This document shows, piece by piece, positions 14,127 to 21,280 of a stretch of DNA of 21,888 nt (its first letter is position 1; each line of letters starts with the position of its first letter). Made by a program: the position numbers and the translations under genes. Below the pieces are notes generated by a model. The model was not told the origin of the DNA, did no database searches, and saw only the letters and a list, made by a program, of their open reading frames with translations. This DNA comes from CAVPLU01 sp964601325 (GTDB taxonomy: Archaea > Thermoproteota > Bathyarchaeia > 40CM-2-53-6). The stretch spans positions 1 through 21,888 of the forward strand of contig CAZRNA010000024.1 of the NCBI GenBank assembly GCA_964601325.1, in the 5' to 3' direction.

Positions 14127-15056
14127 TCATGATCTGTGTGCGCGGCAGGGTCTTGAAACACTCGTCGCAGGTGTGGAGTATTTGATCAGAGTAACAGTCA
14201 GCAGAGTAAGCGTGATGATGAGCGGCACCACAGCGCCTTGAAACTCAGGAATGTTCGTAGCCTTGGCAGCGGTGTAAATGACATCGGCGACTAGGTTGAC
14301 GCTGAGTGCGATGGATTCGCAGGTGCGCCCTTTGAATTCGGGGCTTGCTGGATTGTAGGTAGAGTCCATCCATTTTGCGGTGTGTCCTTTGCCGCTATCG
14401 TCGAAAGTAGTATCATGAGCTAAAGTCAATGTTGCTTGATACGCGGCGATTTCAGCCAGTTTGCCATCGAAGACTAGGCAGGTCTTGAACGATGCGTCGT
14501 AGCTGTTCGTGTTATCGTTCACCCAGTTTTCGTAGTCGGAATGATGGTTTTCTGCGCCCCAGTCTGTTGACTTGCCCATCACGTGGCCAAAAACTCCCGG
14601 ATCCACTATGTAGTGACTTGTGACTCCCATCCACTTCGCAGCATTCCGATAATCGCCAGACGCCAGGTAGGTCAATGTTTGCTCGTAGGATGCCTGTGCA
14701 CGTCGTGCTGACGAATCATCCTGCAATTGGTCACTGGCGAAGTAGTAGACGTGATGAAGCATTGTATCTCCTATACCGTCGCCGAGCGGCGCGTTCCTGT
14801 TGTCCGGCAGCTCAGTGCCGTACAGGTACGCCTGCAAATTCTCCCTCAGCCAGAAATCCATGTCGTCAGGTACATAGTCAAGTGCGTGATGAGCGATGAA
14901 ATCATGTGTTCCGTAGTCGGGATTGTTTGGGTCGGTACTGAAGCCGCCATTGCTCCAACCAAACGTTTGTTGGGTAAACACACAGGACGTCGCAAGTCCG
15001 AGAACAAGAGTCGCTAATAGTAGTAGTTGACGGGATCTGTCAAGTTTTCGGTACAT
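14127..15056 (-). CDS. Secreted zinc-dependent phospholipase C / S1-P1 nuclease-fold protein
   Basis: 309 residues. A signal peptide (basic MYRKLDRSRQ then LLLLATLVLGLATS) precedes W34-S-N, where bacterial zinc phospholipase C begins its mature chain with a zinc-binding Trp. The other ligands are all present: H51 (GTHDFIAHH), D85 (ELPD), H102 (MLHHVYY), H148-x3-D152-x4-H157 (SHYIVDPGVFGH) and H172-x3-E176 (HHSDYENW). This is the three-zinc site of the phospholipase C/P1 nuclease superfamily, so it should hydrolyse phosphodiester bonds in lipids or nucleic acids outside the cell. A C-terminal helix (VVPLIITLTLLTVTLI) likely anchors it to the membrane. AGGTGAG lies 8-9 nt before the ATG, overlapping a 12-bp palindrome. 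It is the only exported product in the right-hand operon. Confidence 0.85.
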   Translation of the reverse strand: MYRKLDRSRQLLLLATLVLGLATSCVFTQQTFGWSNGGFSTDPNNPDYGTHDFIAHHALDYVPDDMDFWLRENLQAYLYGTELPDNRNAPLGDGIGDTMLHHVYYFASDQLQDDSSARRAQASYEQTLTYLASGDYRNAAKWMGVTSHYIVDPGVFGHVMGKSTDWGAENHHSDYENWVNDNTNSYDASFKTCLVFDGKLAEIAAYQATLTLAHDTTFDDSGKGHTAKWMDSTYNPASPEFKGRTCESIALSVNLVADVIYTAAKATNIPEFQGAVVPLIITLTLLTVTLIKYSTPATSVSRPCRAHRS

Positions 15057-15067
15057 GAGTTAACTCA
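15056..15067. promoter_or_regulatory. Perfect 12-bp palindrome at the phospholipase start
   Basis: TGAGTTAACTCA covers the space between the ribosome binding site and start codon of the phospholipase C-like gene, sharing a base with each. It could be an operator or a translation-control hairpin specific to this gene. No protein is known to bind it. Confidence 0.35.
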
Positions 15068-15083
15068 CCTGCATCGACTTTGG

Positions 15084-15134
15084 CTAACATGCGCCTTCCT
15101 TTCTTTCTGAACCGACGTGGATCTTTCGATTCAT
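15084..15134 (-). CDS. Possible 16-codon micro-ORF
   Basis: In the 122-bp gap before the phospholipase C-like gene, AGGAGG lies 9 nt before an ATG that opens MNRKIHVGSERKEGAC. A second, overlapping frame gives a basic peptide containing RRFRKKGRRML and runs into the phospholipase start, with AAGGAAGG before an internal ATG. One of these may be a leader or a small gene. Neither can be chosen with confidence. Confidence 0.2.
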   Translation of the reverse strand: MNRKIHVGSERKEGAC

Positions 15135-15178
15135 CAGGCGCTCCCTCCTGCTGTCTGTTTACGTCTACACAGGGAGTT

Positions 15179-15475
15179 TCAGGAACCGGGATAAATGAAT
15201 ACAACGTATTCTCTGCCGTCCCACTCGATCGTGTTGAAGCCACCGTCTGGCGTAAACGCTGCTGAAGCCTCCGCTAGGTTTTCTTCACCGGCTTCATCGA
15301 GGCCGACCTGTTCTCTATCGGCGTTGCGAGTCACTTGGATTGCTTCGATGTGGAAGTAGGTGCCATTGATGTAGATTTCGCCGATCAGCCGTGCATTCTT
15401 GACCGAGTCTCCTATCTGTTCGAGTTGGCTAAGGTCTATGTCAATCCCTATTGCAGTCTTGCCTATGTTTCCCAT
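15179..15475 (-). CDS. Paralogous small protein, family A copy 2
   Basis: 98 residues, the second member of the family at 11444-11755. The shared features are an IDLSQLEQIG start region, an INGTYFHIEAIQV strand-turn-strand and WDGREYVVFIYP at the end; the middle is variable. GGAGGTGA precedes both GTG at 15478 and ATG at 15475; either can be the start, and the ATG is used here. It lies just downstream of the GHKL-zincin gene and upstream of the phospholipase. No function is known. Confidence 0.8.
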   Translation of the reverse strand: MGNIGKTAIGIDIDLSQLEQIGDSVKNARLIGEIYINGTYFHIEAIQVTRNADREQVGLDEAGEENLAEASAAFTPDGGFNTIEWDGREYVVFIYPGS

Positions 15476-15518
15476 CACGATGTCACCTCCCCAGCTAGGA
15501 ACAACTTTGCCTTTTCCT

Positions 15519-16973
15519 TCAGTTCAATTCGAAGATGTCGGGTTGGTGAAGTGCAAGCATAACGGCTTTTCCCGCTACTGTTTCAAGATTGCGTCTAAAT
15601 GCTGGACCGTGTGCATAGTCAGGATTTTCATGACCCAGTTCGTGCAGAATAATTGCCGTAGTGTCTGCGGTGATGCCTTGCTTGAACCAGTCATATCCAA
15701 GAGTCGCGATATTGAATGAGAGGGTGCCAGTGACCTGATCATATGTCGCAGCGACGCCGTCGCCAAACTTCGAGTAGAAGCGGACGCGTATTTCACGGTT
15801 GACCAGTGCCTTGGCAAGACGTTTCGCATAGTCAGCAATTCGTAGCATGTCTTGGTTGGGTTTGACTTCTTTCGAACGCTTCGCTTCCTCATCAGGGTCA
15901 CCTGAAAAGATATCGGATGCATGCTTGAGGCCACCCACTTCGACGAAGCGTTTTCTTTCCAGTCGACTGAGTTCTTTCGGGCGTACTGACTCGTAGTCTG
16001 CCTCAACGGCCTTTTCGTTTGCTTGTCGGTCACTGGACCATAGGACCACTTTCTCGCCAAAGCGTTTCTGTACAACCTGCTTAACCACTTCAGGCATCGT
16101 TCGGCTGTCTTCTACTGCCTGTCGAATCCATCCTTGCGATATTTTGTCCTCTGGTACTTCCATAATCGTCTGGTTCAAGACTTCTGCATATAGATGCTTC
16201 AAGTAGCTTGGCTTCGCTGCATCCCGGTTTGGATTCATTGGAATTTTCTGACGCACATCCACGTGAAAAGCGCATTCAATTCGTTGGACAGGGATACCAA
16301 GCTCGAACAGCATTGGCGGATCTTGAAAAGCCGGTTTATGGAGTTCCACTTGCGTTTTGCGCATGGTTCTACGCATGAACCCTTTCTCTAGTAGCACTGT
16401 CTCAAGCGTTGTCTCAAATGTCTTGTACGGTTCACGGTACGGCACTATTTCGCCGTTCACACTGTACTTGACGTTTTTCGGTGGCAGGAGCCGTTTCATC
16501 CGGACTATCGTCTGCTCTACTTTCTTTGGCGACCAAGGCAGTATGAGTTCAACTCTCGTACCTTTGGTTCTGATCGTTGCCTCCTCACGTCTTTCCCCAT
16601 TCTCCGCGAAGATGATACGTTTCCCGACAGTCTCGACAACGGCAGATCTTGAGACCGCGATGACTTCCTTTTCGCCGAGATTGAAGCGGCCGCGCAGGTC
16701 CGGTCTCGCACGCTTGTAAGTAGAACCGAGGATTGTGTAAGCGTCACTGGCATTGCGGAATCCAGGGCCATCATCTTCAACAATGAGCGTGGCTACTTGT
16801 CCATCATGGGTTAGCTCAAACTTGCAGAAGGTTACCTGTTCTTCATCTAGGCTATTCGAAACAAGTTCTTTACTCAATTGCCACCCTTGTCTGCCGCCAT
16901 GAAACTCACGCATTCCGGCGACATCTACTTCGAACCAACGCTTCTTTTCTTGCATTGTAGTCTGTTCATTCAT
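15519..16973 (-). CDS. GHKL ATPase fused to an HExxH zinc metallopeptidase
   Basis: 484 residues. The N-terminal half has the GHKL (Hsp90/MutL/Top6B/MORC) nucleotide-binding motifs: KELVSNSLDE (E36, N40, D43), VEDDGPGF (65-72), GRFNLGEKEV (95-104) and TKGTRVEL. A middle region (about 150-340) resembles a transducer but has no clear family match. The C-terminal ~100 residues hold a zincin: ILHELGHE with H444, E445 and H448, and a third candidate ligand H455 in AHGPAF, the HExxH...HGxxF pattern of SprT/WLM-type proteases. GGAGGTGA lies shortly before the ATG at 16973, itself 3 bases after the upstream stop. ATP-driven clamp movement coupled to proteolysis, perhaps of DNA-bound protein, is an inference. 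T4 rIIA-like or MORC-like GHKL proteins are alternatives for the first half. Confidence 0.85.
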   Translation of the reverse strand: MNEQTTMQEKKRWFEVDVAGMREFHGGRQGWQLSKELVSNSLDEEQVTFCKFELTHDGQVATLIVEDDGPGFRNASDAYTILGSTYKRARPDLRGRFNLGEKEVIAVSRSAVVETVGKRIIFAENGERREEATIRTKGTRVELILPWSPKKVEQTIVRMKRLLPPKNVKYSVNGEIVPYREPYKTFETTLETVLLEKGFMRRTMRKTQVELHKPAFQDPPMLFELGIPVQRIECAFHVDVRQKIPMNPNRDAAKPSYLKHLYAEVLNQTIMEVPEDKISQGWIRQAVEDSRTMPEVVKQVVQKRFGEKVVLWSSDRQANEKAVEADYESVRPKELSRLERKRFVEVGGLKHASDIFSGDPDEEAKRSKEVKPNQDMLRIADYAKRLAKALVNREIRVRFYSKFGDGVAATYDQVTGTLSFNIATLGYDWFKQGITADTTAIILHELGHENPDYAHGPAFRRNLETVAGKAVMLALHQPDIFELN

Positions 16974-16976
16974 TGG

Positions 16977-17429
16977 TCATTCACCTCCTGCATCGTGCGA
17001 ACCAGATGATGCAAACATTCGCCAAGCGCGGTGGAATTCAACCAAATCTCGAAAACTCGCCGCCAAGTCGCGTTCAACACATCTGAAGTTCTCCTCGCTT
17101 CCAAAGTCGCTGGACCGGTAAGTACGCCCATTCAGTGTCGTCGGCGTCAGATATTCGCCGTTGCTTCCCCAAACTTCCACTTCGATTCCAAGCCGTTTCT
17201 CAATCCGTTCAATCCACGTCCACATCTTGTCTCGTTCTGGTCCTAGTTCTTTTGGCACAACGCCCGTGGTATTGATGATGTACTCGTCATGATCATCATA
17301 TTCGGCCGTAGCGAACAGCCGGTCAAGTATGCTTAGCACCATTTCCGGGTCTACGGGTTCGCCAGCGGTTGCAGCAGTTAGCAGTAGCAGCATTTCGTCG
17401 TCTGTGTTCCCATTTCTTAGTTTCAACAT
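16977..17429 (-). CDS. Hypothetical protein, 150 aa
   Basis: Not recognised. Acidic, mixed alpha/beta: an N-terminal helical part (DEMLLLLTAATAGEPVDPE), then a region like SILDRLFATAEYDDHDEYI, a stretch IEKRLGIEVEVWGSNGEYL and a C-terminal helix with a Ser/Gly tail. GAGGAG lies 7 nt before the ATG at 17429, and only one base separates it from the previous stop, so it is translationally coupled. Its own end carries the ribosome binding site of the GHKL-zincin gene, so the two proteins may be made in linked amounts. Confidence 0.8.
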   Translation of the reverse strand: MLKLRNGNTDDEMLLLLTAATAGEPVDPEMVLSILDRLFATAEYDDHDEYIINTTGVVPKELGPERDKMWTWIERIEKRLGIEVEVWGSNGEYLTPTTLNGRTYRSSDFGSEENFRCVERDLAASFRDLVEFHRAWRMFASSGSHDAGGE

Positions 17430-17430
17430 T

Positions 17431-17916
17431 TCAGTTCTCCTCGATATCTGCGTGGTCCATGGCGTCGGCGATCTCTCGGTTCGCGAATCCTAGTTTCTGT
17501 AACTCCTCAGTCAGTTCTTCTCGGACTTGCTTTTTTGCTTCTTTGCAGCCCTCATCATCATCGCTGTCGAAGCCATCCGCGTAACATGGTCCTGCCTGTC
17601 CGTCTATCGCAGCACTCCCGCAAGGAACGCTGACTTTGGCGGAAGCAACGACTCGCATCATCCATTTTCTGTCACGGATGAACTCCATCATTTCCAAATA
17701 GTCGCGCTCTGCGTCTGCGCGGTTATCTGCTGTTGCCGGGTTGAACCACTCGAGCTCTCTCGAACTGCCCTGCCGGCGACGATGATTGACTGATATCTTT
17801 GACTTCGATTGATCGCTAAAGCTTCCAAGAAAAGCGTCCAGTGGGTAGTCCGGGTCTGTTTCGACTCGGAGTTTCACGCTGACGATCCGTGGCATATGTG
17901 TCAAAGTCTCGACCAT
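17431..17916 (-). CDS. Hypothetical protein resembling a plasmid/phage family, 161 aa
   Basis: The layout DPDYPLDAFLGSFSD, then RELEWFNPAT, DAERDYLEMMEFIRDRKW with RVVASAKVSV, and a helical end EELTEELQKLGFANREIADA recalls a widespread but unnamed plasmid/phage family: a YFNP-like motif, a DYxRMExxxRGDW-like motif, then an ELKxxLxxLGFSxxEI-like tail. The likeness is from memory and functionally uninformative. A cysteine-bearing acidic linker (YADGFDSDDDEGCKEA) lies between. ATG at 17916 is preferred, since the ATG at 17925 abuts GGGG. It is coupled to the next gene by one base. Confidence 0.7.
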   Translation of the reverse strand: MVETLTHMPRIVSVKLRVETDPDYPLDAFLGSFSDQSKSKISVNHRRRQGSSRELEWFNPATADNRADAERDYLEMMEFIRDRKWMMRVVASAKVSVPCGSAAIDGQAGPCYADGFDSDDDEGCKEAKKQVREELTEELQKLGFANREIADAMDHADIEEN

Positions 17917-17945
17917 CACACTCATCCCCTTTTGATTGACAAGAT

Positions 17946-18401
17946 CTACATTTCTTTGACCCAGACCCGATGTGTGCCTGTGCAGGAGTATCCCATCTTC
18001 AACCAGAAAGAATCATTTTGAACACTTGTTACGTACATGCGGTGTGCTCCACGTTTTCGTGCATAATTCTCTGCAAATGTCAGCAGCGCGCGTCCCTTAC
18101 CCTGCCCTCTATGGTCTTCGTCTATCTCAATAGAAGAGATCAGCGCTGAATCTGCTGGATACTCGTCACCGAACGGGTACGTTTGTGTTTCATGATGAAT
18201 AGTGATATCGGTCTGGCCCATTTTCTTCGACCCTTCGAAAAGGTCTAGAAACCCTGATTCCATGCCTCTCTTGATGGTTGTGATAGACTCGCGTCCATAT
18301 GCCGGCCGCATCCTTATTGTCAATCCATGTTCTAAGCGATGAGTTTGCTCTACCGTGTGCGATAGTTCATCAACCATTCCACGACTATCAGAACCGGGCA
18401 A
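17946..18401 (-). CDS. GNAT-family N-acetyltransferase
   Basis: 151 residues. The C-terminal half has the GNAT core: SALISSIEIDEDHRGQGKG, where RGQGKGRALL is the acetyl-CoA pyrophosphate-binding loop (Q/RxxGxG/A), followed by FAENYARKRGAHRMYVTSV and the motif B region FWLKMGYSCTGTH. The N-terminal ~75 residues are less typical and may define the acceptor. The enzyme would move an acetyl group from acetyl-CoA to an amine on a protein, small molecule or toxin substrate; which one cannot be told. GGAGGTG lies about 7 nt before TTG at 18401, a well-supported TTG start. Confidence 0.85.
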   Translation of the reverse strand: MPGSDSRGMVDELSHTVEQTHRLEHGLTIRMRPAYGRESITTIKRGMESGFLDLFEGSKKMGQTDITIHHETQTYPFGDEYPADSALISSIEIDEDHRGQGKGRALLTFAENYARKRGAHRMYVTSVQNDSFWLKMGYSCTGTHRVWVKEM

Positions 18402-18421
18402 AAGATGGCACCTCCGTAAGA

Positions 18422-18580
18422 TCAGGTTTTTCGGCGAGATGGTCTCTGTGTTCGAGGCGTTGCGGTTTTCGCGAGTGCATAGAGAGCGCTACCTCGTGAT
18501 ACGATGATTCTCCGGCCTTCCGCTTCAATCAGGGCAGCTTTCTTCGTCTCATTAACAACGGCAAGCTTCAGTTTCCTCAA
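18422..18580 (-). CDS. Small protein overlapping the Hsp90-like gene, 52 aa
   Basis: GAGGG lies 8 nt before TTG at 18580, inside the last bases of the Hsp90-like gene in another frame (29-bp overlap). The product MRKLKLAVVNETKKAALIE continues with EGRRIIVSRGSALYALAK and ends in a basic tail (RTQRPSRRKT). It reads as a short strand-helix protein with a positively charged end. The overlap and closeness to the next Shine-Dalgarno sequence fit coupled translation. A longer upstream frame to 18688 exists but lacks a binding site. No family recognised. Confidence 0.55.
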   Translation of the reverse strand: MRKLKLAVVNETKKAALIEAEGRRIIVSRGSALYALAKTATPRTQRPSRRKT

Positions 18581-20528
18581 TATGGGTTCCCTCAACGATC
18601 CAAGTTGGGTTTGTTGCAACAGCATGTGCTGAGTTGGAGTTGCTTGCAAGAGTGAACAGCCATGTGCTGTACGGGTTCTTCCAATCAAGCGAAGCGGCTA
18701 GTGAGGCAACTGCGCGATAGGCATTTGCATCTTTGAGTCTCCACCAGTGTAGTTCATTGCAGATCTCTTTGGGGAGAGCCGCTTCCAGTATATTTCGCAT
18801 GGTGGGAATATCTATGACGGCCATGCCCCGGCTAGCTAGAAGGCATGTGGATGCCATATCCTGTGTGAAGATGATTGGTTTATCCATGGTGGCTTGTGCA
18901 AACTTGAAGAACTCAGGTGGTGCAACGGTTGCGTCGCCGTTGTCGCTATCGATCGAGTCCAACCTTCGGGGTTTGCCTTTGAAAACTACGTCCTTGACCC
19001 ACGCTTTCCTCAGGTCAACCCAGTTGCCTTCGAGAATCTCGTGGTCTTTCAGTTTGGTTGCATTGATGCCTAGATGGCTAGCAATCCACTGTAACCGTTG
19101 CAGAAGCACGCGGCGCGGAAAGACGAAGAATAGCTCTCTCTGTTGTTGTGATGATGAGTAAGCAGCCTCAAGTTCTCCTAAAGTGTCGAAGTAACTCACG
19201 CCGCATGGTGTACATACAGCGTAGCGCCTTGGCTTTGCATCATCTTCAGTGAAGGCAAGTATTCCGTACTTGATCAGATGCTCCTTCAGCATCTTCCTGT
19301 CTTGGGTGCATTCATGGTAGATGATGATTGCTTTCTTCTCTGCTGCGAGCTCTTCAACTATTTGTCGAGGCTTCCCGAAGAGGAAATATTTGGACTCCGG
19401 TTCGAGGAGTATCTTCAGTAGCGTAGTCTTGTACTTGTCTCGGGATCGCCATGTCTCATCCAGATCCGGGCACACGCAGATCGCGCCAGTCAGTGTTCTT
19501 ATTGTTGCTTGAATGTTGTTTGGAAGCTGTGCCCACAGTGGTGAGTCACCTCCATGCTGACTGAGCCACTTGATGAATTCTGCCTGGCTTCTGAGCACCT
19601 GCAACGAGCCAAAATCCATCTTAGCGACATATGCAGCGATTGTATTGATGGCAATTCCTGGGAGTGCCTCATATTTCTCGCCCCTAATGAAATCGTCGCG
19701 ACTTATGGTTAGATTAGCCAAGTCTTTCTGAGTTAGATTGATCGCCACACCGCTCAGCGCAGTATCGTATCTTGCCTCAGAGACAAAGAACCCCTCCGCA
19801 CAGAACATGCCACGTGAGCTTTCTCCAATGTAGCTACCTTCGTCGTCACAGTTGCTGATGGCCACGTAGATGTCAAGTCCATCGCCTTGGATACGCGCGC
19901 ATTTGACGTGCCATGGTGCTTTTTGTGATACGAGGCACCTTTCGGCTTTTTCGTTTTCTTCCTCAACATATATCGGAATCCTGACGGAACGACAATACTT
20001 GTCGAGTGTCTTGCTGTACGCTTGCAGATTGTTGCCTTCCACCCCCTGTGACGGTATTGTTATCGTCGTTCCTAGGGATTCACGCATTGGTGGGGATGGC
20101 TGAAAAGCCAAGCCCTCGAGTGTTGCATATACTTGTGAGGTCTCTCCGGTCTCTAGGCTTCTGGTATGGATAGTAAACGAATCAGCTCTGGCAAAGATGC
20201 TCTTTGCACCTATGCCGAAAGTACCCACCTCATGGTTCGCTTCTTTGTCGCTCCGACCGTAATAGCGGAAGACATTCAGAAGCTGGGCCCTAGACATGCC
20301 GGCTCCGTTATCCAAGACGCTCAATGTGCCACTTAACGGGTCAATATGGAAGACAATCTCTCCGTCATGTTCAGGGTCGAATGTCTTCTCTACTTTCGCC
20401 CGGCGTAGGATTGCGTCGTGAGCGTTTTGTGCTAGCTCACGAAGAGCAACATCACGGTTTGTGTAGAGGTCTCTTTGAAGCAGAGGGCGTAATCGTTTGA
20501 CATCAAGACGGAACGGATAGAAATCCAA
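18552..20528 (-). CDS. Hsp90-like GHKL ATPase, 658 aa
   Basis: The N-terminal ~200 residues carry the Hsp90-type ATPase site. Counting from the TTG start, the motifs are RELAQNAHDAI (E31, N35), VLDNGAGMS (D73, G75, G77), VGTFGIGAKSIF (102-112) and a later GTTITI. The order and wording are closer to HtpG than to MutL. The following ~450 residues have no HtpG middle or dimerisation domain I can identify. They are alpha/beta, with two CxxC-like spots (VCPDLDE; VCTPCGVSY) and an aromatic region LFFVFPRRVLLQRLQW. GGTGA lies 7 nt before TTG at 20528; ATG at 20552 is an alternative that overlaps the preceding gene. It may be a chaperone-like or signalling ATPase. GHKL ATPases also appear in prokaryotic defence and in T4 rIIA, so a conflict role is possible but unproven. 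Confidence 0.85.
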   Translation of the reverse strand: MDFYPFRLDVKRLRPLLQRDLYTNRDVALRELAQNAHDAILRRAKVEKTFDPEHDGEIVFHIDPLSGTLSVLDNGAGMSRAQLLNVFRYYGRSDKEANHEVGTFGIGAKSIFARADSFTIHTRSLETGETSQVYATLEGLAFQPSPPMRESLGTTITIPSQGVEGNNLQAYSKTLDKYCRSVRIPIYVEEENEKAERCLVSQKAPWHVKCARIQGDGLDIYVAISNCDDEGSYIGESSRGMFCAEGFFVSEARYDTALSGVAINLTQKDLANLTISRDDFIRGEKYEALPGIAINTIAAYVAKMDFGSLQVLRSQAEFIKWLSQHGGDSPLWAQLPNNIQATIRTLTGAICVCPDLDETWRSRDKYKTTLLKILLEPESKYFLFGKPRQIVEELAAEKKAIIIYHECTQDRKMLKEHLIKYGILAFTEDDAKPRRYAVCTPCGVSYFDTLGELEAAYSSSQQQRELFFVFPRRVLLQRLQWIASHLGINATKLKDHEILEGNWVDLRKAWVKDVVFKGKPRRLDSIDSDNGDATVAPPEFFKFAQATMDKPIIFTQDMASTCLLASRGMAVIDIPTMRNILEAALPKEICNELHWWRLKDANAYRAVASLAASLDWKNPYSTWLFTLASNSNSAHAVATNPTWIVEGTHIEETEACRC

Positions 20529-20535
20529 TATTGTT

Positions 20536-20796
20536 TCACCTTTTCTCCGCATTATCTGTGGGGTCAGGTCGTAGCGGCGCGAGATGCTCGCCCTGCGGTG
20601 CCTCTATCTCTTCTGTACCAAAGAATTGTCCAACGCCAGAGAAATCGGGATCAGCCTCAGGTTTATCGACGACCTTAGTTGCACATTTTGAACACTTGGA
20701 GTTTCCATCTGTGGCATCGCGTGCAAGGTCTACTAGTTCATAGCCGCTCGGGTCTCTGTCGCTCCAGATGACTATTGTTGTTTTCCAAAGGGTCAC
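20536..20796 (-). CDS. Hypothetical small protein, 86 aa, with a CxxC pair
   Basis: GTG at 20796 follows GAGGAGGTGA with 5 nt spacing. The product has WKTTIVIWSDRDPSGYELVD, then CSKCATKVV and DPDFSGVGQFFG, and a Pro/Glu-rich tail. A beta strand, a helix and one CxxC pair suggest a small domain that might dimerise around a metal, but two cysteines alone do not make a zinc site. A longer frame (to 20958) includes the upstream region but passes through another binding site. Its end overlaps the ATG alternative of the Hsp90-like gene. Not recognised. Confidence 0.7.
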   Translation of the reverse strand: MTLWKTTIVIWSDRDPSGYELVDLARDATDGNSKCSKCATKVVDKPEADPDFSGVGQFFGTEEIEAPQGEHLAPLRPDPTDNAEKR

Positions 20797-20810
20797 CTTG
20801 GTCACCTCCT

Positions 20811-21020
20811 CTAGGTTAGTGCGCGGTATCGCTCCCCTGAGCTCTTGGCATTCAGCCATTTCTCGACTGTTGCGATGATTCTTCTTGAATGTCGGAGACA
20901 CGCATCCGTGTGACCTGTATGCGCATAGCAGCCAGTTATCGCTCCGCCCGCATAGCAACTAGCAATACGCGAGACCTGCTCAGCAAGGGCCTTGCGCTCA
21001 TTTTTCTTCTCATTTCTTTC
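20811..21020 (-). CDS. Small gene without a normal start codon (possible frameshift)
   Basis: A frame of 69 codons ends in TAG at 20811, directly against the AGGAGGTGA of the next gene, as operon neighbours here do. The peptide reads like a real protein: ERKALAEQVSRIASCYAGG, then CYAHTGHTDACLRHSRR and IIATVEKWLNAK. No ATG, GTG or TTG lies in frame. An ATG at 21013 would join the frame if the A5 run just after it had one more base (giving MRRKNERKALAEQ). A homopolymer sequencing error, a real mutation, -1 slippage or an unusual start codon could each explain this. Not recognised as a family. Confidence 0.5.
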   Translation of the reverse strand, partial: ERNEKKNERKALAEQVSRIASCYAGGAITGCYAHTGHTDACLRHSRRIIATVEKWLNAKSSGERYRALT

Positions 21021-21073
21021 TCACTTCTCTCATTGTGAGTTGGCATGTAGGATTGAACTTGCCACAGGATCGG

Positions 21074-21268
21074 TTAGAAGTCGAAGATCTGTAATCCTTC
21101 AAGTATCAACGCACACGCAGTAGTCAGCCTGATTGTTGCTGCACGTCTGCTAAGCATGTACTTCCTGATGTGCATTAGCATGTGGGCGGCCGCCATCTCA
21201 TCAATGATGGCAAGTTTCGTCATGCCCTCAATGGCAAGCATGATCTCTGGGAACCTAAATTGGCGCAT
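21074..21268 (-). CDS. Paralogous small protein, family B copy 2
   Basis: 64 residues starting MRQFRFPEIMLAIEGM and ending AATIRLTTACALILEGLQIF plus DF. It shares both ends with the protein at 11782-11976, while the middle (here rich in Met and Ala) is variable. ATG at 21268 is preferred because both family members then start at MRQF; the ATG at 21274 sits directly against GGGGG. Helical throughout; the conserved C-terminal helix is probably the functional surface. No family function is known. Confidence 0.8.
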   Translation of the reverse strand: MRQFRFPEIMLAIEGMTKLAIIDEMAAAHMLMHIRKYMLSRRAATIRLTTACALILEGLQIFDF

Positions 21269-21280
21269 AGACATCCCCCT

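Noticed and set aside
15040..15243. 67-codon minus-strand frame ending at the phospholipase start
   Set aside because: Its GTG start has no binding site and lies inside family A copy 2. Its basic C-terminal part could be real, but no start can be supported.
21031..21073. Possible tRNA T-arm (GTTCAATCC on the minus strand)
   Set aside because: The T-stem does not pair (G with A, C with C) and no acceptor, anticodon or D-arm could be fitted around it.
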